The notes beneath the pieces are model-generated. The model was not told the origin of the DNA, did not search any database, and saw nothing but the letters and a program-made list of their open reading frames with translations. Of a stretch of 64,000 nucleotides of DNA, positions 32,235 to 43,300 are shown piece after piece (within the stretch, counting starts at the first letter, position 1; every line of letters begins with the position of its first letter). Position numbers and translations under genes: made by a program. Source of the stretch: Sphingobacterium sp. UBA2700 (GTDB taxonomy: Bacteria > Bacteroidota > Bacteroidia > Sphingobacteriales > Sphingobacteriaceae); the NCBI GenBank assembly GCA_002354335.1, contig DELI01000027.1, positions 122,482 through 186,481 of the forward strand. The letters are read 5' to 3'.

Positions 32235-34961
32235 GTGCATAATCTTTATTATATCTTGACCGTGCTGATGGTCTGCCTTTCAATCTCTCCAAAGCTGCAT
32301 GCGCAAGAAGGCGCCAGAAGCATTGAGGGACTGGTGGTAGATACCATTGGTATGGGACTTAAAGGAGTTTCAGTGCGCTTAAGCAGTACCGCAGATACGA
32401 TTGTGGTGACGACGAATGCAAATGGTTTCTATCGAATCAATAAGATTAAGGGTGAACATATCAGTGTTACTTATAGTATGCTGGGGCACCAAATTGTCAA
32501 AAAGACCTTTCCTTCCAACCGATTTATAGATCAGATATTTGCGCCCAAGGTTACTCTCCACCCGCAGGCCAACATAATTCCTGAAGTACGCGTAGTGAAG
32601 TATATTCCTATTGTCAATAAGGGGGATACTGTTCAGTTTAATATGAAAGCTTTCTCATTTCCAGAACGATCCTTGCTGGAGGAAGCATTAAAGAATATTC
32701 CTGGCTTCCAAGTGTTACGTGACGGGACTCTATTTTATAATGGGCAAATAATCACCCAGGTGCAAGTGGATGGTCGGAAGTTCTTTGGAGGTGATGTACA
32801 AACGGCGACTAGAAATCTCCCTGCGGAGTTCGTAAAGCAAATTGAAGTGATCAATGATTATGGTGTGGCATCGACAGAGAAAGGAATTAAGAATAACGAG
32901 CCAGAGAAGATTATCAATATCAATCTAGAGGAAAACAAAAAGAAAATTACATTCGGACAAGGGACGATTGGCGGTGGAACGCGCGAGCGATATCTCGGTA
33001 GCTTGGGCATCAACAAATTTAATGATGGGCAGGAAGTCTCAGTCGTCGGGTCGTTAAATAATACCAATACGAGTTTGTTTGCATTTGGATCACCCAACGG
33101 CGCCGGAGGAAGAGCGACCTCCTTGGGTGAGTTTGGCGACTATGCAGATCAATCCGATGGATTGAATAAGTTGGGCTCGATAGGGGTCAGCTTTACTGAT
33201 AATTGGGGGAAAGACATACAGATATCCGGAGGTTATAACTACCAAAGCCGTCAAAACCTGACGGAAGGTAACTCGCTATTAACATCTTCATTCAGCAACT
33301 TTAAAATACATAAGAAAGAGGATTATAGTACGACCACCTTGGATAACTATCATAAGTTGTTTTTTGAAATCAATTCTAAGTTCAAGAATCAGGATATATT
33401 TAAGATTAAGCCCACGATCACATACAACAGAACTTTTGTCGATAACAATAAATACACGACGCGTCAGAACTACAGAGTAAGTGAGAGCGGTGAGCAAAAG
33501 GATAGTTCGGTAAATTCTACGCCGACAGCGGAGGTTCTGATGTTCTATTCCAAGTATTTCAAGAAGCCCGGTAGAAAGTTGGTAGGCGATTTTCGATTTA
33601 ATTTCCAAACGATAGGAAAAGATGAGCGTGTGAACGAAAGCTACGTCATCTATGATACAACCAGTGTGAATCCCTCAATCAGCATGTTTGAACAAGAACA
33701 GATTGTTGATGCGCGAAATGATCTCAATACGATAAAATCATCTATTTCGTATGTAGAGCCTTTCTTAAAACACAGTCTTTTGGAAGTGTCCTATGATATT
33801 GATATCACGGATATCGAAGCGCGCCGTGTGGTAAGAAAAGAACCGTTCGAAATAATCGATTCGTTAGGCGTCGAGTATGCGTATCAATTTAGAAGCTTTA
33901 AAACAGGCTTAAACTATCAATACGAGCCCAACAATAGATTCCGTGTGAATCTGGGCTTTTCCGTACAACCTCTTAGCCTGGAGGGAAAAGTTAAAGGAGA
34001 TACAGCAACGTATAACTACACCAATGTAAACCTGATTCCGACAACAAACATTCGATACAAGGTGAATGACGAGCTGGATCTGCAGTTCTCTTATCTCGGC
34101 AAAAACAATCAGCCCAATTTCTTGCACATCTCTCCGGTTCGTGATAACTCCAATTCCCGAAACATTATCGTCGGTAACCCTGCGTTGAAGGCGGAATTCT
34201 ATAATAAGATATCCACAAGTTTGCGGAAGTTTGTTACCAATAGGGGACAATATTTTGAAACCAGCTTTGCTTATACTTTCATCAATAATAAGATCGTCAG
34301 CACGAAGAAGTCCGTATCGAAAGAGTCGACCATACAGGAAACGTCTTTTGAAAACACAAACGGATATTATGATGTCCGATGGAACTATCTGTTCAATACG
34401 CCGTTTATCAACGACAATTTCCAACTCGATTTGAATGGAGATGTAGAGTATTACAACAATCTTTCGTTTATCGATTCGAGAAAAAGTACGACCAGGCAAG
34501 TGCTTTTCAATCAGAACCTGCAATTTCGCTATAATTGGAATGAGTATTTTGAGTCGGTTTTCAATACCAATTATTTCCTAAACAGGGCTATTTACGAATT
34601 GCCTTATCGCAATAAAATTGCAGCGCATTCCTTTCTATTGAGCCTAGGGGGCAAAGGTTATATCAGCAACAAGTTTGTCTTAGGCGCGGAGATGTCACAA
34701 CGTTTCTATAAAGGCTACGTGAGTGAGTTAAGTGACGTCAATCCAACGATCATCAACACTTATCTGGAGTATACATTCATGAAGAATAATTTAGCATTGC
34801 TACGCTTGCAATGCTATGATTTGTTGGATCAAAATAAGAACGTGGGTGTATTGACCGAGTATGCCGGGAATGACGTTTTCGAATCTAGAAACAATCGATT
34901 GGGAAGATATTTAATGTTGACTCTCAATATTAGATTGCAATCCTATCCAAATAAAAAATAA
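32235..34961 (+). CDS. outer-membrane beta-barrel protein (TonB-receptor-like, OMP_b-brl_3)
   Basis: A 908-residue outer-membrane protein. It appears to start at a GTG (32235), since an in-frame TAG lies directly upstream and this start gives the full signal peptide (cleavage after LHAQ, residue 24). A CarboxypepD_reg-like domain spans residues about 28-105 (RSIEGLVVDTIGMGLKGVSV). A plug-like domain follows (about 115-230, with LLEEALKNIPGFQVLRDG and QVQVDGRKFFGGD). Then come long alternating strands of a barrel ending LTLNIRLQSYP. It lacks a SusD partner, so it belongs to the independent outer-membrane barrel group; ligand unknown. Its stop overlaps the start of the next gene (TAATG). Confidence 0.85.
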   Translation: MHNLYYILTVLMVCLSISPKLHAQEGARSIEGLVVDTIGMGLKGVSVRLSSTADTIVVTTNANGFYRINKIKGEHISVTYSMLGHQIVKKTFPSNRFIDQIFAPKVTLHPQANIIPEVRVVKYIPIVNKGDTVQFNMKAFSFPERSLLEEALKNIPGFQVLRDGTLFYNGQIITQVQVDGRKFFGGDVQTATRNLPAEFVKQIEVINDYGVASTEKGIKNNEPEKIININLEENKKKITFGQGTIGGGTRERYLGSLGINKFNDGQEVSVVGSLNNTNTSLFAFGSPNGAGGRATSLGEFGDYADQSDGLNKLGSIGVSFTDNWGKDIQISGGYNYQSRQNLTEGNSLLTSSFSNFKIHKKEDYSTTTLDNYHKLFFEINSKFKNQDIFKIKPTITYNRTFVDNNKYTTRQNYRVSESGEQKDSSVNSTPTAEVLMFYSKYFKKPGRKLVGDFRFNFQTIGKDERVNESYVIYDTTSVNPSISMFEQEQIVDARNDLNTIKSSISYVEPFLKHSLLEVSYDIDITDIEARRVVRKEPFEIIDSLGVEYAYQFRSFKTGLNYQYEPNNRFRVNLGFSVQPLSLEGKVKGDTATYNYTNVNLIPTTNIRYKVNDELDLQFSYLGKNNQPNFLHISPVRDNSNSRNIIVGNPALKAEFYNKISTSLRKFVTNRGQYFETSFAYTFINNKIVSTKKSVSKESTIQETSFENTNGYYDVRWNYLFNTPFINDNFQLDLNGDVEYYNNLSFIDSRKSTTRQVLFNQNLQFRYNWNEYFESVFNTNYFLNRAIYELPYRNKIAAHSFLLSLGGKGYISNKFVLGAEMSQRFYKGYVSELSDVNPTIINTYLEYTFMKNNLALLRLQCYDLLDQNKNVGVLTEYAGNDVFESRNNRLGRYLMLTLNIRLQSYPNKK

Positions 34962-35935
34962 TGAAAGCCATTGTAATTACTTCGTTTGGAGGACCGGAGG
35001 TATTAAAAGTCCAAGAACGCCCAGATCCAATCCCTCAACAACATGAGCTGTTGATCCGTGTGAAAGCTGCGGGTATTAACCGTCCAGATGTATTTCAACG
35101 AAAAGGCAATTATCCCGCGCCTGAGGGCGTTGCTGCGGACATACCAGGCTTAGAGGTTTCCGGTGTCGTCGAAGCGCTAGGGGCAGAGGCGACCAACTTC
35201 AAAGTAGGCGATGAGGTCATGGCATTATTGGCTGGAGGCGGATACGCCGAGCTTGTTGTGGTAAACGAAGGGATGTGCATGGCGAAGCCTCGCAATGTCA
35301 GCTTCGTCGAAGCAGCCGGGCTTCCCGAGACTTTATTCACCGTATGGCATAACGTTTTTCAGCGCGGCAAGTTGCAGAGCGGAGAGAATTTTCTGGTACA
35401 TGGCGGAGCAGGGGGAATCGGCACAACTGCGATACAGCTCGCAAAAGCATTTGGTGCTCATGTTTATACTACGGTTGGCAGCATCGATAAAAAGCTTCTC
35501 ACAGAGGGATTAGGCGCTACTAAAGCAGTAATATACAAAGATGAAGATTTTGTCGAGGCATTGGCGGACATCGGCATGGATGTCATTCTAGATTCGATTG
35601 GAGGAGAATACTTTGCAAAGAACATAAAAATCATGAATCCCGATGGGCGCTTGGTTTATATCAATGCGATGCAGGGAGCCAAGGTGGAACTGAACCTTTT
35701 AAAACTTATGCAAAAGCGGATAAGCCTTACAGGCTCAACACTTCGGGCGCGGGATATTGCTTTTAAATCATCGCTTGCACAAGAGGTTGAAGAAAAAGTT
35801 ATCCCACTTATAGCAAATGGAACCTTCAAAGTAGAAGTCAGTCAGGTATTCGATTATCGAAATGCGGAGGAAGCTCATCGTCAAATCGAGCGTAAAGATC
35901 ATTTCGGCAAAATTATCCTTTCTTTCGAGGGCTAA
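34961..35935 (+). CDS. NAD(P)H quinone oxidoreductase (PIG3/QOR type)
   Basis: A 324-residue zinc-free medium-chain dehydrogenase/reductase. The start MKAIVITSFGGPEVLKV, the RVKAAGINRPDVFQRKG block, PGLEVSGVVEALG and the nucleotide-binding strand FLVHGGAGGIGTTAIQLA match quinone reductases of the PIG3 group. The cysteine ligands of zinc alcohol dehydrogenases are missing. It likely reduces quinones or reactive carbonyls with NADPH. It is translationally coupled to the outer-membrane protein gene, though a joint function is not evident. Confidence 0.9.
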   Translation: MKAIVITSFGGPEVLKVQERPDPIPQQHELLIRVKAAGINRPDVFQRKGNYPAPEGVAADIPGLEVSGVVEALGAEATNFKVGDEVMALLAGGGYAELVVVNEGMCMAKPRNVSFVEAAGLPETLFTVWHNVFQRGKLQSGENFLVHGGAGGIGTTAIQLAKAFGAHVYTTVGSIDKKLLTEGLGATKAVIYKDEDFVEALADIGMDVILDSIGGEYFAKNIKIMNPDGRLVYINAMQGAKVELNLLKLMQKRISLTGSTLRARDIAFKSSLAQEVEEKVIPLIANGTFKVEVSQVFDYRNAEEAHRQIERKDHFGKIILSFEG

Positions 35936-36004
35936 ATACTTTTAGCAGTCTATTTTCAAGGAATATTTTCTATATTTAGACAACGAATTAATCCTAAAAA
36001 GCCT

Positions 36005-38293
36005 ATGCGATTAAAACTTCTTGCTACAGCTTTCCTATTGGGGAGCTCTATTCTTAGCACTTACGCACAAAAGATAGGGAAAATCGAACGTCCCATTGAT
36101 ATGGTTAGTACGCTCGTAGGTACACAATCTACATATTTTCTTTCCAGTGGTAATACTTATCCAGCCGTCGCAATGCCTTGGGGCATGAACTTCTGGAGCC
36201 CACAGACCGGCAAGATGGGAGATGGGTGGATGTATACTTATACGGCTGAAAAAATAAGAGGAATCAAACAAACTCACCAGCCTTCGCCTTGGATGAACGA
36301 CTATGGGCAATTCTCCGTAATGGCGATGGTTGGCAATAAAACCTTTGATCAGGATAAACGCGCTAGTTATTTTTCTCATAAAGCAGAAGTTGCAAAGCCG
36401 CACTACTATTCCGTCTATCTGGCTGATTATGACACCAAAGTCGAAGTAACTCCGACGGAAAGAGCGTCATATTTCCGTTTTACATTTCCTAAGACAGATT
36501 CTGCTTTCGTCCTGCTCGATGCTTTCGACAAGGGCTCCTATGTCGAGATCATCCCTCGCGAGCAGAAGATCATCGGTTATAGCACAAAGAATAGCGGCGG
36601 AGTTCCGGATAACTTCAAGAACTACTTTGTTATGGAGTTCGACCGTCCATTTGCGAACGTTGCAACCTTCGCTGACTCCGTGTTAACCGATGGCCGCCTG
36701 AAGATACAAGCGAATCATGTAGGCGCCCTGGTTGGTTTTAAAACCGCAAATGCCGGGGAAAAGCTGCTCGTTAAAGTGGCATCGTCCTTCATCAGTCCCG
36801 AACAAGCTAATCTCAATCTTAAAGAACTCGATAACACTAGCTTTGACGAACAGGTAGCAAAGGGCGAAGAACGTTGGAATAGCGAGCTCGCAAAGATACA
36901 GGTGGAAGGTGGAAGCATCGATCAGATCCGCACCTTTTATTCGGCTTTGTATCGCTCGCTTTTGTTTCCGCGTATGTTTTATGAAATTGATGCTGCAGGC
37001 CAGGTCGTTCACTACTCACCCTATAACGGAAAAGTGCTTCCAGGCTATATGTTTACCGATACAGGCTTTTGGGATACCTTCCGTTGTCTTTTTCCATTCC
37101 TGAATTTGATGTATCCGGATGTGAATGAGAAGATACAAGAGGGACTTGCAAATGCTTACAGAGAGGGCGGATGGCTACCGGAATGGGCGAGCCCGGGCTA
37201 TAGAAATATTATGGTTGGTAATAACTCTGCGTCGATTGTTGCAGATGCCTGGATAAAAGGTGTTAAATCGAAGGATATTGAAACCTTGTATGAAGCTGTT
37301 AAGAAGGGCGCAAATAATGCAGGACCGATGACGGCTGTAGGGCGCGCAGGCGCGACATATTACAATGAGCTAGGCTATGTGCCGTATGATGTAAAAATAC
37401 ATGAAAATGCTGCTCGCTCGCTGGAATACGCATACGACGATTTTGCTATCTATCAATTAGCCAAATCGCTAAATAAACCTCAGGAGGAACTTGACTTTTA
37501 TCAGAAACGTTCTTTCAACTATAAAAAGCTATTCGATCCTTCCACCGGGCTGATGCGCGGAAAAAACAAGGACGGTTCTTGGGCTGCACCATTCAATCCA
37601 TTTAAGTGGGGCGACGCCTTTACCGAGGGCAATAGTTGGCATTATAGCTGGTCGGTATTTCAAGATATCGAAGGATTAGCAAATCTGATGGGCGGTCATG
37701 CGGCCATGGAAATTAAACTAGACTCTGTATTTCATCTTCCACCGGTATTCGACGATTCTTATTATGGCTTCCCTATACACGAGATCCGTGAAATGCAGAT
37801 CGCCAATATGGGGCAGTATGCACATGGAAACCAACCTATACAGCACATGATCTATTTATATAATCATGTTGGAGCACCTTGGAAAGCACAATACTGGTTA
37901 CGAGAGACGATGAATAGAATGTATTCCCCAAATCCCGATGGCTACTGTGGCGATGAAGATAATGGACAAACTTCTGCTTGGTATGTCTTTACAGCAATGG
38001 GCTTCTATCCCGTGACGCCAGCTACCGATGAGTATGTTTTAGGATCACCCATATTTGATAAGGTGATCATCAGTTTAAAAAGTGGCAAGAAAATCATTAT
38101 AGAAACAAAGAATAACTCCGATCAGAATCGCTATATCCAAAGCATGAAATTCAACGGCAAAAACTATAGCAAAAACTTTATCAAGCATAGCGAACTCATA
38201 AAAGGTGCAAACCTCAGCTTTGATATGGGCGCAGAACCTAATAAAAAGCGCGGCGTGAGCAGAGGAGATCTGCCGTTTTCATTGTCTAAATAG
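36005..38293 (+). CDS. GH92-family alpha-mannosidase, secreted
   Basis: A 762-residue glycoside hydrolase with a signal peptide (cleavage after STYAQ, residue 22). An N-terminal beta-sandwich (about 25-270) leads to an (alpha/alpha)6 barrel. GH92 signatures are present: GNTYPAVAMPWGMNFWSPQT near the start, GFWDTFRCLFPFLNLMYP and the catalytic-base block GDEDNGQTSAWYVFTAMGF (Gly649 on). GH92 enzymes are calcium-dependent exo-alpha-mannosidases that invert the anomeric centre, typically cutting alpha-1,2, -1,3 or -1,4 mannose from N-glycans or yeast mannan. The SusC/D locus starting 640 bases downstream would import the products; it is likely part of the same regulon. Confidence 0.92.
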   Translation: MRLKLLATAFLLGSSILSTYAQKIGKIERPIDMVSTLVGTQSTYFLSSGNTYPAVAMPWGMNFWSPQTGKMGDGWMYTYTAEKIRGIKQTHQPSPWMNDYGQFSVMAMVGNKTFDQDKRASYFSHKAEVAKPHYYSVYLADYDTKVEVTPTERASYFRFTFPKTDSAFVLLDAFDKGSYVEIIPREQKIIGYSTKNSGGVPDNFKNYFVMEFDRPFANVATFADSVLTDGRLKIQANHVGALVGFKTANAGEKLLVKVASSFISPEQANLNLKELDNTSFDEQVAKGEERWNSELAKIQVEGGSIDQIRTFYSALYRSLLFPRMFYEIDAAGQVVHYSPYNGKVLPGYMFTDTGFWDTFRCLFPFLNLMYPDVNEKIQEGLANAYREGGWLPEWASPGYRNIMVGNNSASIVADAWIKGVKSKDIETLYEAVKKGANNAGPMTAVGRAGATYYNELGYVPYDVKIHENAARSLEYAYDDFAIYQLAKSLNKPQEELDFYQKRSFNYKKLFDPSTGLMRGKNKDGSWAAPFNPFKWGDAFTEGNSWHYSWSVFQDIEGLANLMGGHAAMEIKLDSVFHLPPVFDDSYYGFPIHEIREMQIANMGQYAHGNQPIQHMIYLYNHVGAPWKAQYWLRETMNRMYSPNPDGYCGDEDNGQTSAWYVFTAMGFYPVTPATDEYVLGSPIFDKVIISLKSGKKIIIETKNNSDQNRYIQSMKFNGKNYSKNFIKHSELIKGANLSFDMGAEPNKKRGVSRGDLPFSLSK

Positions 38294-38410
38294 CGATTAA
38301 CGCCTATATAATAGACATAAAATGTATAATTGCTTAATTTGTCCCCAAAAATTAAGCAGGAAATTAAAAATTGTCCTAAACCGGGAAAGGTAGCATTTAA
38401 GGATTAACGA

Positions 38411-38485
38411 GATCCTGTCAATCTTTGCATCCTTCCTTTCCTGATTCATGAAAAACGATCCTGCCAATCCTTGCATCCTTCCTTT
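38411..38485. repeat. 29-bp direct repeat pair
   Basis: Two copies of a 29-base unit starting GATCCTG (38411-38439 and 38457-38485) differ at two positions and are 46 bases apart. They lie in the 636-base gap between the GH92 gene and the SusC/D locus. The units resemble the short ATCCTG-type dispersed repeats common between genes in Bacteroidota. The rest of the gap (38294-38410 and 38486-38773) is AT-rich and shows no gene. Confidence 0.65.
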
Positions 38486-38773
38486 ATTGGTTAAAGACAA
38501 ACCGTATAGATTCTAACAACAAATTTGGCTCTATCCCCCTCATATACAATACAAACCTTAGGCAAACCCCAATCAGAATCCAGGGCTTATATGCGGGTAT
38601 GAGATGATTCGAATAAGGAAGTAATAAATCGTGTGTCCCTGATTTTTATTTTCTTTCTATTTAAATTTCTATGCTTTTTAAAAGTTAAATTAAAGTTTCC
38701 TCCCAAACCTTCTATTAATAGAACATTAACAATTTAGTAACTGCCTCTAAACATTCCCAAAGCGTGTATTGGC

Positions 38774-38781
38774 TAATTTTG
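38774..38781 (+). promoter_or_regulatory. promoter -7 box for the SusC/D locus
   Basis: TAATTTTG matches the -7 box TAnnTTTG exactly. Transcription from here would give a leader of about 140 bases before the TIG/NHL lipoprotein gene. No clear -33 element is visible. Confidence 0.45.
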
Positions 38782-38929
38782 CACAAACTTTTGAAAAAAC
38801 ACAATCATAAAATTAACCTAGAGTTGTGACTTGTTTGTTTTGTTCTCTTTCGTTATCGAAAGAAATCTTTCAGTTTTCAAGGGTTTATGAAATTTTGAAA
38901 CACTTAAAGTAAATATTAATCTCAATGTT

Positions 38930-40267
38930 ATGAAAATTCGTAGTTTACTAATGATGCCTCTCGGATTTTTGCTTCTGCTCGCAGGGTGCAAAGACGAAGA
39001 GACTTTGAAGAAAAGTGAGCATGATCCTTCCAAGCCGATTGTGCTTAGCTCGTACTTTCCGTTAGAGGGCGGAGCGAGGACCAAAATACTTTTAGATGGT
39101 GAAAACTTTGGAACTGACCCATCTAAAATTAAAGTCTACTTCAACAAAGCGAAGGCTTCCATTATTTCTTCCAGCGGCAATCGCATTTATGCTATTGTAC
39201 CGCGCATGCCTGGGGCCGACCCTAAGATTTCGGTGGTCGTGGGTAAAGATTCATTAGTTTATGAGAATACTTTCATTTATCATACGCAAGCGCAGGTTAG
39301 TACAGTAACTGGGAATGGGCAAAAGAATTTTAAACCAGGGGTATTATCGGAAGCAGAGGTATATGGTAAATACTTGGAATTGGATGCGGAAGGCAATATT
39401 TTCATGTCCTGGCGCGATGGCGGTAACCCTGCTACCTTTGGTGTAGCTAGAATAAATGAGCGGGAAAACATCGTTACCCCATTAATTGAAGCTCAGGCTG
39501 CTACAAGAATTCTATACGCGAATGGATTAACAGTAGACCGTGCAACAGGGATGTTGACTGCAGCACACGAGTCGACGAAGGAGGTGATTTTTACATTTGA
39601 CCCTCGCGAAGCGTGGTACCCCCGTCAACGAAATGTGAAATATTCTACCGCTGACCTAACATCGATTGTTGATGCAGATCGCTATAAGAACTTTATTACT
39701 TTTTGTCCCTATGACGGACACCTCTACACGCGTTATCGTGATGGTAAAATAGCGAAGATCAACCCCGAAACAATGGAGGCAAAGATCGTCCATCAAGGCC
39801 CCTATGGTTCGCAATATGGGCAAGCAATAAACCCTAAAAAACCTTGGCTATTATATATCACTTTACACTCCAATGCAACCCCTATTGAATTTCGACAAGG
39901 GATTTCTGTGCTCGACCTTCGCGATCCCAACGGAACGGGAGGTTTCAAACGAATGAATGCACCAGGAGGTAGTGCTTTTCGGGATGGTCCGATTGAAGAT
40001 GCTTTATTCAATTATCCTAAGGACATCAAATTCGATAACGATGGGAACATGTTTGTGGCAGACTATGGGAACCATTGTATCCGAATGGTATCGGCAGATA
40101 ATATCGTAACAACGGTTGCCGGCCGACCTGGAACATTTGGCTATAAAGACGGTGGTCCTGCTGAATCATTATTTAATCAACCTTGGGGTGTTGCGGTGAA
40201 TGAACAAGGCGATATCTATATCGCAGATTGGAGCAACGCTAGAATCCGCAAACTTGTAATTGAGTAG
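38930..40267 (+). CDS. surface lipoprotein with IPT/TIG and NHL-repeat domains
   Basis: A 445-residue lipoprotein (signal ending LLLLAGC, Cys20). Residues about 37-120 form an IPT/TIG immunoglobulin-like domain (SSYFPLEGGARTKILLDGEN). The remainder is a beta-propeller built from NHL-like repeats: GKYLELDAEGNIFMSW, PKDIKFDNDGNMFVADYGNH and PWGVAVNEQGDIYIADWSNA are three clear blades. Such proteins are encoded in polysaccharide-utilisation loci and are thought to bind glycan at the cell surface, like SusE/F. It opens the SusC/D operon. Confidence 0.85.
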   Translation: MKIRSLLMMPLGFLLLLAGCKDEETLKKSEHDPSKPIVLSSYFPLEGGARTKILLDGENFGTDPSKIKVYFNKAKASIISSSGNRIYAIVPRMPGADPKISVVVGKDSLVYENTFIYHTQAQVSTVTGNGQKNFKPGVLSEAEVYGKYLELDAEGNIFMSWRDGGNPATFGVARINERENIVTPLIEAQAATRILYANGLTVDRATGMLTAAHESTKEVIFTFDPREAWYPRQRNVKYSTADLTSIVDADRYKNFITFCPYDGHLYTRYRDGKIAKINPETMEAKIVHQGPYGSQYGQAINPKKPWLLYITLHSNATPIEFRQGISVLDLRDPNGTGGFKRMNAPGGSAFRDGPIEDALFNYPKDIKFDNDGNMFVADYGNHCIRMVSADNIVTTVAGRPGTFGYKDGGPAESLFNQPWGVAVNEQGDIYIADWSNARIRKLVIE

Positions 40268-40323
40268 TTTTTGCAAGCATTTAAATATTAAACCAACACA
40301 AACTAATTAAGCAATAAAATAAA

Positions 40324-43300
40324 ATGAAGATTTTTCATGCGATCTGTTTGCTGCTATTTTGTTCAGTCTTCTCGATTGCCAATGGGCAGGAAACAAAAGA
40401 ATTAACCATTGCCGGAAAGGTGATAAATGCTGCAGGAAATCCCATGTCGGCAGTATCCATATTTGTGAAGGACAAGCCTTCCGCTGGAACATCGACAGGC
40501 AATGACGGGGTATTTAAGATAACGGTCAATTATGGTGATAAAGTGGTGTTTAGTCATACCGGCTATGATCTCCAAGAATATTTAGCAATTGAATCGAAGG
40601 CCGATTTAGTTATTGAGCTTGTTGAAAAGAGTTCTGATATCGATGAGGTTATCGTGGTCGGCCTTGGAAATGTTCAGCGTAAGATAAGCTCCGTAGGGGC
40701 GATTACTACGGTTGATGTTAAGAGTTTACAAACTCCGGCTCCTTCGATTGCCAATTTGCTTGGTGGACGCGCCGCAGGGGTCATTTCGATGCAATCGAGC
40801 GGTGAACCTGGGAAGAACATTTCTGAATTCTGGGTGCGTGGAATCGGTACTTTTGGTGCCAATAGCAAGGCGCTCGTTTTGATTGATGGACTCGAAGGTG
40901 ATCTGAATACGATTGATCCTGCCGATGTGGAAAGTTTCTCGATCTTGAAGGATGCGTCGGCAACGGCAGTTTATGGGGTGAGAGGAGCAAATGGTGTTGT
41001 ATTGGTAACAACGAAGCGCGGATTGGTAGACCGTATTCAAATTACAGCAAGAGCAAATTCTACACTTTCTCATCTGAATAGATTGCCTCAATATCTACGT
41101 GCTTATGACTATGCCTTATTAGCTAATGAGGCAACAGCACTTCGCGGCCAGAGTCCATTGTACGATCAAACTGAAATGGGAATTATTCGCGATGGTTTGG
41201 ATCTGGACATGTATCCGGATGTAAACTGGCAAGAGGAAATATTAAATAAAAATTCTTGGAGACAAAGTTACTACGTTAGTGGTCGTGGAGGTTCGGAAGT
41301 GGCGCGCTACTTCTTAAGCTTAGGCGGGAAGAACGAGTCTGCAGCTTACAAAGTTGATCCAAATAGCGTTTATAGTTCGAATGTAGGTTTCAATACGTAT
41401 AACTACCGTATCAATCTTGATGTTAACTTAACGAAAACAACAAAGGTTTACTTAGGGTCGGATGGTTTCTTATCGCAACTAAAGCAACCTGGTGTAGCCA
41501 ATACAGAATACATTTGGGGTGCGCAATCACGATTGACGCCTTTAGCGATTCCAACACAATATTCAAATGGTATGCTGCCAGGCTTAGGCGGCGAGGATGC
41601 ATCATCGCCTTATGTGATGATCAACCGCACGGGTAAAGCATTGGATGAAGCCTTCAAAGGCAAGGTCACATTAGCCTTGAATCAGGACTTTGATCCATGG
41701 GTTAAGGGCTTAAAATTTAGAGCACAAGGTGCTTATGATGTGCATAGTTTCTTTGAAGAGCGTAGAAAGGTGCAGCCAGGACTTTCCAAAGCATTAGGAC
41801 GTGCTCCAGACGGTTCGCTTATTATGCAACAGACTGTATTAGAGGAGAAGGCGACATATAAGAAAGAAATTAGGCAGTACCGTAAATATCACTTTGAATC
41901 CGTTATTAACTACGATAGGCAGTTTGGCAGCGATCACCGCACATCTGCATTGATATATTACTATTTGAGCGATGCAAAGCATACGGATGACGCTAAGAAC
42001 AACCTGGAGGCGATTCCATTGCGTTATCAAGGGGTATCCAGTCGATTGACTTATGGATTCCGTGATACCTATCTACTTGATGTGAACTTTGGTTATACCG
42101 GATCTGAAAACTTCCAGCCAGGCAGACAGTATGGATTCTTCCCGTCGATTGCTTTAGGATGGGTTCCAACTGGCTATAGATATTTACAAGAGAATGCACC
42201 ATGGCTTAATTATTTTAAGATCCGTGCTTCCTACGGGACAGTTGGTAATGACCGTATTTCCGAAATCAGATTCCCCTATTTAACGAAAGTCAATCAAAAC
42301 GATGTTAATGTGTGGGGAATTCCGGGAATTGAAACGATTAATGAGACGCGTATTGGTGCAGACAATTTGGCGTGGGAGCGAGCTATAAAATCAAATATCG
42401 GTTTTGAAGGAAAGCTATTCAATAACAAGATTGATTTTGTGTTTGACATTTTCAAAGATCAGCGTAACGGTATCTTCCAACAACGCGTACAAGTGCCTTC
42501 TTATGTGGGCGTCGTTTCCAACCCATTTGCAAATGTTGGGCGTATGAAAAGCTCAGGTGTCGATGGTAACATTAGCTTCACGCATAACTTGTCAGATCGA
42601 ATGGGCTTCACCTTACGAGGAAATTTCACTTATACAAAAAACCTCGTTCAGAATTGGGAGCAAGCTTATTTAGAGTACCCTTATTTAGAATTTAATGGAT
42701 TCCCTCATAAGTCTATTCGTGGGTATCAGTCCTTAGGTCTATTCAAAGACGAAGAGGATATTAAGTACAGTCCTAAGCAGTCTTTTGGAGAAGTGTTACC
42801 TGGCGATATCAAATACAAAGATGTTAATGGCGATGGGGTAATAGATGCTTTAGACCAAGTGCCTCTAACACACAGTAACTATCCGCTAGCGATGTTTGGC
42901 TTTGGTGGAGAATTTCGCTTTAAAAACCTGACTTTGGGCCTTTTATTTAAAGGAACCGGCCGGACATCATTCTTCTATGTAGGACAGACGATGGAGGTAA
43001 ACAAAGAGAAAAAAGTGAATGGTATGGGGTATATGCCTTTCTTCAACGGGAATGAAGGTAATGTGCTTTCTATAGTGGCCGATCCTAACAATCGTTGGAT
43101 ACCGATGGATTACGCAGTTGCGAATGGTATCGACCCTTCATTAGCCGAGAATCCAAATGCGCTATTTCCAAGATTACAATATGGTAATAATGCGAACAAT
43201 AGTCAGCTTTCCTCATTTTGGCAGGGGGATTCTCGATATATCCGTTTAGAAGAATTGACTCTCAGCTATAATGTTTCGCCGAATTTCGTAAAACGTATAG

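Noticed and set aside
33909-34523. 204-residue minus-strand frame
   Set aside because: It lies inside the outer-membrane barrel gene and is the antisense reading of beta-strand codons.
38411-38485. CRISPR array
   Set aside because: Only two repeat units with a 17-base spacer and no Cas genes; better explained as a dispersed direct repeat.
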